Positions 1 to 6,396 of a stretch of 14,897 nucleotides of DNA are shown here, one piece after another. A program made the translations under genes and the position numbers. A model generated the notes under the pieces. It did no database searches. It worked only from the letters and a program-made list of their open reading frames with translations, and had not been told where the DNA came from. Source of the stretch: Spirochaetaceae bacterium (GTDB lineage: Bacteria; Spirochaetota; Spirochaetia; Treponematales; Treponemataceae); the NCBI GenBank assembly GCA_031272345.1, contig JAISTZ010000035.1, positions 1 to 14,897 on the forward strand. The letters run 5' to 3'. Positions within the stretch are counted from its first letter, which is position 1; each line of letters begins with the position of its first letter.

Positions 1-74
1 AGGTCTCTGTAAACCGGCCTGAAAACCCGGCCGTTCTTGACAATTTCAGCCGATACTGTTTCTGACGTTTTCAT
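1..74 (-). CDS. Partial antitoxin-position gene downstream of brnT (5' end only)
   Basis: On the minus strand an ATG at 74-72 opens a frame that stays open to the window edge (24 codons, beginning MKTSETVSAEIVKNGRVF). A strong Shine-Dalgarno AGGAGG lies 6 bases upstream of this ATG, inside the 3' end of the toxin gene, and the two reading frames overlap by 29 bases. In brnTA operons the toxin comes first and the antitoxin BrnA follows, so position and overlap point to the antitoxin, which normally neutralises BrnT and represses the shared promoter. The visible N-terminus carries no signature I can assign to BrnA, so an unrelated antitoxin or transcriptional regulator is possible. The gene is truncated only because the window ends. 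Confidence 0.6.
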   Translation of the reverse strand, partial: MKTSETVSAEIVKNGRVFRPVYRD

Positions 75-369
75 TATACGCCTCCTTTTCAATGGGGTCC
101 GCTTCACGAGCGGAAATAACCCGGATTAACTCGCCCCGGGGACTCCAGGTAACGGTTACCACCAGCCATCTTGAATCGACTTTCCCGGTAATGTTATACC
201 TGTCCTCAGTGACCGAATTATCGGTATCATATTCTTCAACCGCAAAAGGGTCATCAAATGCCTCAATTCCTTCCTCGAAACTAAGCCCATCATGGTCGCG
301 TTTGTTCTTTTCGTTCTTTGGGCGGTGCCAAATATACTTTCCCCGGTAGATCACATCATCAGGATTCAT
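46..369 (-). CDS. brnT: BrnT-family toxin (ribonuclease fold) of a type II toxin-antitoxin system
   Basis: A 107-residue protein matching the BrnT pattern: an N-terminal strand ending in a Trp (W14), a basic stretch with Asn and Lys (residues 16-26), GLSFEEG at 28-34, an Asp-Pro pair at 40-41, an acidic segment ending EDR at 55-57, a hydrophobic strand (68-74), and RVISAR at 83-88 followed by Glu and Tyr (E94, Y98). BrnT toxins are RelE-like ribonucleases that inhibit translation; this function is from the family, not shown here. The frame could open at a TTG one codon earlier (372), but ATG at 369 has AGGGG 6 bases upstream and is preferred. The start of a likely antitoxin gene overlaps the 3' end. 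All family motifs appear present, so the toxin looks intact. Confidence 0.8.
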   Translation of the reverse strand: MNPDDVIYRGKYIWHRPKNEKNKRDHDGLSFEEGIEAFDDPFAVEEYDTDNSVTEDRYNITGKVDSRWLVVTVTWSPRGELIRVISAREADPIEKEAYNENVRNSIG

Positions 370-386
370 CAATTACCCCTGACAAT

Positions 387-415
387 AGAATACCACAAAC
401 AGCCCATGTTTGCAA
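387..415 (-). promoter_or_regulatory. Probable sigma-70 promoter of the brnT operon
   Basis: On the minus strand TTGCAA (415-410) and TATTCT (392-387) are separated by exactly 17 bases, and the -10 element lies 17 bases before the brnT ATG. The implied transcript has a short leader containing the AGGGG ribosome binding site. Confidence 0.65.
396..412. promoter_or_regulatory. Operator-like dyad inside the brnT promoter
   Basis: A perfect inverted repeat CAAACA-GCCCA-TGTTTG occupies the spacer of the brnT promoter and touches the -35 element. This is where a repressor would block RNA polymerase. Toxin-antitoxin operons are usually autoregulated by the antitoxin, so this is a candidate antitoxin binding site. 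The dyad is seen directly; its use is inferred. Confidence 0.45.
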
Positions 416-700
416 GTACCTGGCATACATGGCGAGAGTTCCGCGCCGCAGTCGTAACAAAAGGGCGGGGGCTGGCTGGCCTGGGAGCGCCCGAGGCCCC
501 GCGTCGGGGGAAGGGGGGCATCATGAGGGGGGAAGTCTCCGCCCTGGGGCGCACGATGTCGCACCCCACCCCCTCAGCGGGTTTCTGATGCCGCGACCAG
601 GTGGGATCAGTGTACCCGATTCCGGCGGGATAGCAAGCGGTCAAGCCGCTGTCCCCCGGCTTGTGTGGGGCAGAATATAACAAAAAATTATATTTTTTTT
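416..700. other. Non-coding G-run-rich block with an imperfect hairpin
   Basis: No convincing gene is present; open frames here lack ribosome binding sites and have Pro/Arg/Gly-rich, low-complexity translations. The plus strand carries clustered G runs at 463-471 and 506-532 and C runs near 560-575. An extended hairpin lies at 622-659: an inner stem AGCGG/CCGCT around TCAAG (636-650) and an outer stem CCGG-C-GGGA against TCCCCCGG with one bulged C. The block ends at about 680 and is replaced by A/T-rich DNA including AAAAAAT-TAT-ATTTTTT (682-698). It could be a dispersed intergenic repeat or the scar of an old element. Nothing in it identifies an RNA family. Confidence 0.4.
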
Positions 701-712
701 AACCGCCGTTTA

Positions 713-740
713 TTGTTTTTTTTCACTGCAAATGTATTAT
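713..740 (+). promoter_or_regulatory. Probable promoter of the exported-protein cluster
   Basis: TTGTTT (713-718) and TATTAT (735-740) are 16 bases apart in an A/T-rich stretch upstream of the gene at 817. The 10-base direct repeat CGTTTATTGT occurs at 707-716 and 754-763, flanking the -10 element, and a related TATTGTCG lies at 748-755. A poly-A/T tract at 682-700 could act as an UP-like element. No other good candidate lies between here and the AGGAGG at 804-809. Confidence 0.4.
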
Positions 741-816
741 TTATATGTATTGTCGTTTATTGTCGGCTCATCAGTTGAAACAGCAGTATACAGCGTACAT
801 AATAGGAGGCTAAAAA

Positions 817-2742
817 ATGCGCGATAAAATTGTCAAACGGGCTGTTATCGGCATACTGCTGATATTTCTGGTCATGATTTTTGCGGACTGCTCTTTTTCT
901 TTTGCCGCAGATGGTGATACTGAGGGAGAGGAAACCGGCGCCCTGCCTGTGGTTGCCGCTGATCCGGGCTCTGCGGAGGACGGGGCGTTCACACCCGGAT
1001 CGAAGACCCTCGCGGCGCTGGGCCTTACAAGCCCTGTGGTCATCGACTTTGGCGACAATGCGGCCGCGCCTACAGTAACGCAGGGAGCGAACGCCAGCGT
1101 TGACGCAACCACGACTGATGTTACGGTTATGCTGACTACGGCGGGGGCGAACATTGTCGTGCAGGGCGTCACCGCTGACGGCTCTATCACCATAAATGGG
1201 AACCACGCCTTCAGCCTCTACCTCAACGGCGCGAGCGTCACCAACACTGACGGCCCGGCGTTCAACAACGAAGATTCCGGCGCGGCAACGGTCGTACTGG
1301 TGTCCGGCACGACGAACCGCTTCTATGACACGGCGGGAAACAACGCCGTGAACGCGGCGTTCTACAGCAAGGGAGCGCTGGCCTTTGCCTCCGGCGGCAA
1401 CGGCACACTGGAACTGCGCGGGCTGGGCGCGAAGAAGGGCCACGCCATCGCAACCAAGGGCGCGTTCACCCTGGCGGGCGGCAGCGTCTGGGTGAAGGAA
1501 GCGGCGAGCGACGGCGTGAACGCGAAAAGCGTTACTATTACCGGCGGCGCGTGGGACTCCTACACCATAGGCGACGGCCTGCAAGGGGACGATGGCGTGT
1601 CGATTACCGGCGGTACTTTCACGATAGTCACCACCGAAAAAGCGTCAGATGGCAGTACCAACGTGAAAGCCCACGGCGTCAAGAGCGATGGGAACATCAC
1701 CATCGGCGCGGCGGGAACGGCGGGGCCGACGATGGACATCACGGTCTACGGTAACGGCTCCAAGTGCCTGAGCGCGGACGGCAACCTTGCCATCCACAGC
1801 GGGACACTGTCACTCTCCACAGCGGGCAACGGCTACTGGGACACCACGGAGACGGAGGCGGACAAAACCACCGGCTGCGCGGGAATCAAGTGCGACGGCG
1901 ACCTCCTCATTGACGGCGGGAACACCACCATCGTGAGCACGGGAACCGGCGGCAAGGGCATCAGCGTTGACGGCGACATAACCATTGTCGGCGGCGTGGT
2001 CGATGTCACCACTTCCGGCAAAACCTACAAATACAGCAACGCCTACGACACCAAGTCCAAGGCCATCAAGAGCGACAACAACCTCACCATCTCAGGCGGA
2101 ACCGTGCGCTGCAAAACCTACACCGACGGCGCAGAGGGGCTTGAGTGCGAATACAAACTGACGATTTCAGGCGGCCTGGTCGAACTGGAAACCTACGATG
2201 ACGGCATCAACGCATCAGGCGGCGACACCGGCAACGCGGGCGAAGTCATCATCTCCGGCGGGACGATTGTCTCAGTGGGAAGCACTTCGCCGGAGGAAGG
2301 CTTTGACTGCGACAGCAACACCTTCACAATCACGGGCGGTACTCTCATCGGTCTCGGCGGGGCGACGAGCAAGCCTACGAGCGCCAGCACACAATGCGCG
2401 GTTGAAGCGAATGTCTCCTCCTCAACGCTCTACCACATCGAAGACGCCGCCGGGAACGCGGTGCTCACCTTCAAGCCCTCCCGCGGTTACAGCGGCACGG
2501 TCTGCATCCTCGCAAGCAGCCCCGGCATGACGGCGGGAACCGGCTACACTTTCTACTCAGGCGGCGGCGTCTCAGGCGGCAGTGACTTCCACGGCCTCTA
2601 CTCAGGCGCGGCCTACACGAAAGGCACACCGGTAGCCTCGTTCACCGCCTCCGCCCCCTACGCCACGGTGGGCACCGCCAGCGGCTCCCCTGGCGCAGGC
2701 GGCCAGAAGGGAACGCCGGGTGCACCGCCCGGACGGCATTAG
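817..2742 (+). CDS. Exported beta-helix carbohydrate-binding protein, Cthe_2159-like
   Basis: A 641-residue exported protein. Residues 1-30 form a signal peptide (KRA, then a hydrophobic core, then SFSFA before ADG); C25 follows FAD, a poor lipobox, so signal peptidase I cleavage is favoured. Residues 40-95 are a low-complexity linker. From about 95 to 530 the protein is made of short repeated strands with the recurring motifs SDGNxxIxxG, LTISGG and ITGGT, typical of a right-handed parallel beta-helix. Together with the DGxN/ASDGV turns this matches the Cthe_2159 carbohydrate-binding family, whose founding member binds acidic plant polysaccharide (polygalacturonate). A compact domain follows (about 530-610, with ILASSPG near 564-570), then a Gly/Pro-rich tail (620-641). 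AGGAGG lies 7 bases before the ATG. The stop is 20 bases from the next start, so it is probably co-transcribed with the peptidase-like lipoprotein. Ligand unknown; a lyase activity is not supported by any catalytic motif I can see. Confidence 0.75.
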   Translation: MRDKIVKRAVIGILLIFLVMIFADCSFSFAADGDTEGEETGALPVVAADPGSAEDGAFTPGSKTLAALGLTSPVVIDFGDNAAAPTVTQGANASVDATTTDVTVMLTTAGANIVVQGVTADGSITINGNHAFSLYLNGASVTNTDGPAFNNEDSGAATVVLVSGTTNRFYDTAGNNAVNAAFYSKGALAFASGGNGTLELRGLGAKKGHAIATKGAFTLAGGSVWVKEAASDGVNAKSVTITGGAWDSYTIGDGLQGDDGVSITGGTFTIVTTEKASDGSTNVKAHGVKSDGNITIGAAGTAGPTMDITVYGNGSKCLSADGNLAIHSGTLSLSTAGNGYWDTTETEADKTTGCAGIKCDGDLLIDGGNTTIVSTGTGGKGISVDGDITIVGGVVDVTTSGKTYKYSNAYDTKSKAIKSDNNLTISGGTVRCKTYTDGAEGLECEYKLTISGGLVELETYDDGINASGGDTGNAGEVIISGGTIVSVGSTSPEEGFDCDSNTFTITGGTLIGLGGATSKPTSASTQCAVEANVSSSTLYHIEDAAGNAVLTFKPSRGYSGTVCILASSPGMTAGTGYTFYSGGGVSGGSDFHGLYSGAAYTKGTPVASFTASAPYATVGTASGSPGAGGQKGTPGAPPGRH

Positions 2743-2762
2743 AGCCGATGAGGAAGGATATT

Positions 2763-4250
2763 ATGAGAAAACAAGGATTTTTGGTGATCGCGGCGCTGGT
2801 TTTGATGGTCTTATCAGGCTGTTCGCTCATCGCGCCGGCGGATGATGAACCGGCGAATGACAGCCCGACAGAAGATGATAGCCCAACGACACTTCCATCA
2901 TCAAAAACCTTCTGGGCGCAGACGGCGACTAACGGCGCGTGGTATCAAATCACCGCGGCCAAAGCGGGAGAGAGCGCTCACTGCATTGTGTATGGAGATA
3001 CTACCCTCAAGGCGGCTTCCTCCACCACCGGGAAATACACCGCTGCCCAGGCGCAGGCCCTCGCCAACGAGTATGAAACCTATGTCTGGAGCCAGATAAC
3101 CGGGGCCTTCGGCGATATATACGATGTGGACGGGAACGGCAAGGTCATTCTCCTGCTTCTTGATATTGTGGACGGCTACCCTACACAAACAGGCGGCGGC
3201 TATGTGGCGGGTTACTTTGATTCCACCCACATGTTGTCAGGCGCCTATTCAAACAGAGCGGACATGCTCTTTATGGATGTGAACCCCGGCACGGTGGGAG
3301 ACGCTACCTTCAACGCCACCATGGCGCACGAGTTGCAGCACCTCATCAACTGGTCGGAAACCGTGGCAAAGAACAGAAGCGAAAAAGAGCTCTGGATTAA
3401 CGAGGGGCTTTCCACCGGCGCTGAGTATGTGTATAGCAGCGCAAAAGGCAGCGGCGGCGACCCCGGCGACAGGGTGAATTACTATAACGCGGTCAGAAAT
3501 CCAAGCAGTCAGTATTACAGCCAAACCGGCAGCTACAATACTTTCTTCTATTGGGACAGCAGCCTGATGGACTATTCCACCGATTTTCTCTTTTTCCAAT
3601 ACCTGCGGATACACGCCTCAAACGGCACGGGCATTTATAAAGACATCATCCAGAACTCCTATGGGGACTACAGAGCGGTAACCGCGTCGGCGGCCTCGCG
3701 TTTCTCCCCCAGCGGCTTTTACACCGGGGGCGAGTCAGACACGGAAAAATGGAGCGTCCTTCTTACTAAGTGGGTCCTTGCCAACGCCATACAGCACACC
3801 TCCAATTTTTATGGATATAAAAACGACGCCGCGATTGGCTCGTTACAACATCTCACGTTTACAGGCACAAACGGGACCTCTATTTCTCTCAGACCGGGGG
3901 AGGCCATCTTTTCCCGGCTTGGGACGACAAGGACCTACAGCAACGGCAATAACATAAAATACGCCGCTATCTCCAAAAACGGCGACAGCAGTGTCATTGA
4001 TGAAGACGGGACCTACACTACCAGCACACCGGATTTGCTCACCCTGAATGTTGATGTAAATTGTAAAGGGGCGGCATCCTCAGGAAAACTCGCGGATTAC
4101 CAGAGCGGACCTATGCAGCCCGTCACTTCCGGCGGCTTGTCGGCCTCCGTCGTTTCCGGCGGCGGCGCGTCAGTCCCCCTGCTGCCCGAAACCTATCCCC
4201 TGAGCTTCGGCGACATGCGCCGTATCCGGGAGCGGGAAGCGGGACGATGA
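2763..4250 (+). CDS. Lipoprotein with zinc-metallopeptidase motif, M30/hyicolysin-like
   Basis: A 495-residue predicted lipoprotein. The signal peptide MRKQGFLVIAALVLMVLSGC ends in a clear lipobox (LSGC, C20), followed by an acidic, Pro/Ser-rich linker (21-48). The catalytic region contains DVDGNGKV at 121-128 (a Ca-loop-like turn seen in such peptidases), HELQH at 189-193 inside a helix (zinc ligands H189 and H193, general base E190), and WINEGLSTGAEYV at 211-223, with E214 or E221 as the likely third zinc ligand. This arrangement fits the hyicolysin (M30) type. Expected function is proteolysis at the cell surface or in the periplasm; the substrate cannot be read from sequence. The frame extends to an ATG at 2748, but AGGAAGG at 2751-2757 sits 5 bases before ATG 2763, which also gives a normal lipoprotein leader. 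The next gene overlaps the stop by ATGA. Confidence 0.7.
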   Translation: MRKQGFLVIAALVLMVLSGCSLIAPADDEPANDSPTEDDSPTTLPSSKTFWAQTATNGAWYQITAAKAGESAHCIVYGDTTLKAASSTTGKYTAAQAQALANEYETYVWSQITGAFGDIYDVDGNGKVILLLLDIVDGYPTQTGGGYVAGYFDSTHMLSGAYSNRADMLFMDVNPGTVGDATFNATMAHELQHLINWSETVAKNRSEKELWINEGLSTGAEYVYSSAKGSGGDPGDRVNYYNAVRNPSSQYYSQTGSYNTFFYWDSSLMDYSTDFLFFQYLRIHASNGTGIYKDIIQNSYGDYRAVTASAASRFSPSGFYTGGESDTEKWSVLLTKWVLANAIQHTSNFYGYKNDAAIGSLQHLTFTGTNGTSISLRPGEAIFSRLGTTRTYSNGNNIKYAAISKNGDSSVIDEDGTYTTSTPDLLTLNVDVNCKGAASSGKLADYQSGPMQPVTSGGLSASVVSGGGASVPLLPETYPLSFGDMRRIREREAGR

Positions 4251-4657
4251 GGACAATGAAGCGGCTGTTTTTTCGCGGTGTTTTCGCGGCGGCCTTCCTC
4301 ATCCTGTCGGCGGCCCTATCCGGCGGCATGGTTTACGCCGGGGGAAAAAGAGACGCGCCAAAACAGCCGGAACCGCTGAGCGGGCCGGGGCTTTACGAGC
4401 GGGCCGGGCCTGGGACGCTGGTGGAAATTACGGGCCGTGTGCGCCTGGTGGGGTCCGAGCCCTTCCCGGAACTGGTCATCACCGACGGGGACAACCACGA
4501 CTGGTATATCGCCCGTGAAGACAGCGCCGCGCTCCGTAAATTTGAACAGCAGACGGTAACGGTCCGGGGCCTCGTGTATCGCGAGGAGATGATTCTCGCC
4601 AACGGCAAGAGGCTGGAAGACAGGCTGGTTCTTTCCGCAGTGGTAGTTGTAGAGTAA
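4247..4657 (+). CDS. Small exported protein of unknown function, possibly OB-fold-like
   Basis: A 136-residue protein I cannot assign to a named family. Residues 1-31 form a signal peptide (basic start, hydrophobic 7-25, cleavage probably after VYA). The remaining 105 residues have a short charged linker (32-48) and then alternating strands: TLVEITGRVRLV (57-68), ELVITDGD (75-82), WYIAR (86-90), TVTVRGLV (103-110) and RLVLSAVVVVE (126-136). The pattern of strand, Gly-Arg-Val turn, strand and long final strand resembles small OB-fold domains, but that is inference. No catalytic motif or second membrane segment is visible. The ATG overlaps the stop of the preceding gene (ATGA), implying translational coupling; an alternative ATG at 4256 would remove three residues. 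It closes the exported-protein cluster. Confidence 0.65.
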   Translation: MRTMKRLFFRGVFAAAFLILSAALSGGMVYAGGKRDAPKQPEPLSGPGLYERAGPGTLVEITGRVRLVGSEPFPELVITDGDNHDWYIAREDSAALRKFEQQTVTVRGLVYREEMILANGKRLEDRLVLSAVVVVE

Positions 4658-4782
4658 GTTATGAACCTGCTAAGCAGGCACATACCCCTGGCGCCGTGGA
4701 TGCGCGCTTCCCCCAACGCACATTTTATGCTAGTATTAACCCTCTTTTGATAAATTTTCGCGCCGTTCCGGCGGGAGGTTGT

Positions 4783-5187
4783 ATGACAGACTGTATTTTT
4801 TGCAAGATTATCGCCGGGGAGATTCCTTCCTACAGGATTTATGAGGACGAGCGGGTCTATGCGTTCCTTGACGTGGCCGAGGACGCGGACGGGCACACCC
4901 TGGTGGTGCCCAAGCGGCACTGCTCCGGCCTTATCGACTGTGACGGGGAAAGCCTGGCGGACACGGTTCATGCCGTGCAAAAGCTCTGCGCCCACTACAT
5001 CAGGGACTGCGGGTTCGAGGGGGCCAATGTGCTCAATTTTACGGGGGAGTGCGCCGGGCAGACCGTGTTCCACCTGCACTTCCACATCATCCCGCGCAAG
5101 ACCGGGGACGGGGTGTATTCGTTCCCCCGGTTCAAAAAATGCACCCGCACCCTCGCGGAGATGCAGAAAATCCTCGCCCTGGGTTGA
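4783..5187 (+). CDS. HIT-family (Hint-like) nucleotide-binding hydrolase
   Basis: A 134-residue HIT protein, full length for the Hint branch. The active-site histidine triad is HLHFHII at 97-103 (H97, H99, H101), with the catalytic His expected to be H99. N-terminal CIFCKII (C4, C7) together with H46 and H97 matches the zinc site present in many bacterial HIT proteins. EDADGHTLVVPKRH (33-46) is the usual second conserved stretch. Members hydrolyse purine nucleoside phosphoramidates or adenylated compounds in the cytoplasm; the exact substrate is not deducible. The frame extends upstream to 4696, but ATG 4783 has GGGAGG 4 bases away and the canonical N-terminus, so the 29 upstream residues are rejected. 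The gene at 5205 follows after 17 bases. No convincing promoter could be fixed in 4658-4782. Confidence 0.9.
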   Translation: MTDCIFCKIIAGEIPSYRIYEDERVYAFLDVAEDADGHTLVVPKRHCSGLIDCDGESLADTVHAVQKLCAHYIRDCGFEGANVLNFTGECAGQTVFHLHFHIIPRKTGDGVYSFPRFKKCTRTLAEMQKILALG

Positions 5188-5204
5188 GGCACAAGGAGGT
5201 TCCG

Positions 5205-5675
5205 GTGTCGTTAGAACGGGCAAGGGCCCATCTGGCCAAATTCGGTCTGGACAAGAAAATTCTTGAGTTTGACGTTTCCAGCGCAACCGTGGAGCTGGCA
5301 GCCGTTGCTGTGGGCTGCGAGAGCGCGCGGATCGCAAAGACCCTGAGCTTCCTCCTGGGGGATTCCGCCGTCCTGATTCTGGCAGCCGGGGACGCAAAGG
5401 TTGACAACAAAAAATACAAGGCCCAATTCAGCGCAAAGGCCAAGATGATTCCCCCGGAAGAGGTGGAGGCCCGGACCGGCCACGCCCCGGGCGGGGTGTG
5501 CCCCTTCGGCATAAACCCCGGCATCGACGTGTACCTGGACGTGTCCCTGGAGCGGTTCCCCACGGTGTTCCCCGCCTGCGGCAGCGCCAACAGCGCCATC
5601 GAGCTCACCCCGGAGGAACTGCGGAAATGTTCCGGCGCAAAAGCCGTGATCGACGTATGCAAGCTGCCGGAATAG
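5205..5675 (+). CDS. YbaK/EbsC-family aminoacyl-tRNA deacylase homologue
   Basis: A 156-residue protein with the YbaK/ProX-type editing-domain pattern: a hydrophobic strand after FDVSSATVELAAVAVGC (22-38), the conserved Lys in RIAKTLSF (K45), strand AVLILAAGDAKVD (55-67), the glycine loop GHAPGGVCPFG (92-102), and GSANSAIELTPEEL (126-139). Family members hydrolyse mischarged tRNAs (for example Cys-tRNA(Pro)) in the cytoplasm as translational quality control; whether this one prefers Cys-, Ala- or other substrates is unknown. The start is GTG at 5205, chosen because AGGAGG (5194-5199) lies 5 bases upstream and the protein then begins at the family N-terminus; the longer upstream frame is antisense-like sequence inside the HIT gene. 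It probably shares a transcript with the HIT gene and perhaps the regulator at 5695. Confidence 0.85.
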   Translation: MSLERARAHLAKFGLDKKILEFDVSSATVELAAVAVGCESARIAKTLSFLLGDSAVLILAAGDAKVDNKKYKAQFSAKAKMIPPEEVEARTGHAPGGVCPFGINPGIDVYLDVSLERFPTVFPACGSANSAIELTPEELRKCSGAKAVIDVCKLPE

Positions 5676-5694
5676 GCGCAGGGGATTCTGGCCT

Positions 5695-6396
5695 ATGGAC
5701 TCCGCCCAGAGGGACAACATCCTTGTCGTAGACGACGAAGCCAAGATCCGCGAGGTGGTAGCGGCCTACCTTGAGGCCGGGGGCTACCGGGTGTTCGCCG
5801 CAAAAAACGGCGCGGAGGCCCTCTCGGTGCTGGGAAGCGCCAGGGTGTCCCTCATCCTCCTGGACTTAATGCTCCCGGACATGGGCGGCGAAGAAATTTG
5901 CCGCAGAGTCCGCGCCGTGTCAACCGTGCCCATCATCATGCTCACCGCCAGGGTTGACGAGCAAAGCATCATCAACGGTCTCAACATCGGGGCCGACGAC
6001 TACGTGACCAAACCCTTCAGCCCGCGCCAGCTCATGGCCCGGGTTGCGGCGGCCCTCAGACGCTCCCAACACAGCCCGGAACCCCGGCGGACCCTTTGCT
6101 CCGGGGACCTCACCTTAAACCTGGAAGGCCGCTCCGCTTTTTTGGCGGACAAGCCCGTCCCCCTCACCAAACACGAGTTCGACATCCTCGCCCTCCTCAT
6201 GTCCCGGCCCAACAAGATCTTCACCAGGGACGAGATAATCGACAGCGTAAAGACCGGGGACTTTGCCGCCTTCGACCGGGTGATCGACGCCCAAATAAAG
6301 AACATCCGCCGGAAACTCCGGGAGGGCGGGCAGACCGGGGACTACATCCTCACGGTCTACGGCATCGGCTACCGGTTCGGCGGGGAGGTCCAATGA
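5695..6396 (+). CDS. OmpR/PhoB-family response regulator
   Basis: A 233-residue two-domain regulator. The receiver domain (8-122) has the acidic pocket D13-D14, the phosphoacceptor D57 in LILLDLMLPD, T84 in IMLTAR and K106 in VTKPFSP. A winged-helix DNA-binding domain follows (about 135-230), with LTKHEFDILALL, the recognition-helix segment RVIDAQIKNIRRKLR, and YGIGYRF in the wing. All phosphorylation residues are present, so it should be a functional phospho-switch transcription factor. It overlaps the histidine kinase gene by four bases (ATGA), making that kinase its near-certain partner. A GCAGGGG 10 bases upstream of ATG 5695 is the only ribosome-binding candidate. Target genes are unknown; the adjacent envelope-protein operon is a plausible but unproven target. 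Confidence 0.93.
   Translation: MDSAQRDNILVVDDEAKIREVVAAYLEAGGYRVFAAKNGAEALSVLGSARVSLILLDLMLPDMGGEEICRRVRAVSTVPIIMLTARVDEQSIINGLNIGADDYVTKPFSPRQLMARVAAALRRSQHSPEPRRTLCSGDLTLNLEGRSAFLADKPVPLTKHEFDILALLMSRPNKIFTRDEIIDSVKTGDFAAFDRVIDAQIKNIRRKLREGGQTGDYILTVYGIGYRFGGEVQ

Noticed and set aside
373..683. Short open frames on both strands in the G-run-rich block
   Set aside because: No ribosome binding sites, Pro/Arg-biased translations, and stop codons falling at the brnT start; treated as non-coding.
817..906. Lipoprotein signal in the carbohydrate-binding protein (C25)
   Set aside because: The residues before Cys are FAD, with Asp at -1; SFSFA followed by ADG fits ordinary signal peptidase better.
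757..1584. 275-codon minus-strand open frame opposite the carbohydrate-binding gene
   Set aside because: Arg/Ala/Val-rich shadow of a repetitive GC-rich gene, with no recognisable domain.
963..2742. Short-period DNA repeats in the beta-helix gene as a CRISPR or satellite array
   Set aside because: The repeats are imperfect and follow the protein's rung periodicity within an open coding frame.
4666..4678. CCTGC-TAA-GCAGG palindrome after the small exported protein gene
   Set aside because: Five-base-pair stem with a three-base loop and no T run; too weak to call a terminator.
4696..4782. 29-codon upstream extension of the HIT protein
   Set aside because: The internal ATG 4783 has a good Shine-Dalgarno and the canonical HIT N-terminus (CIFCKII).
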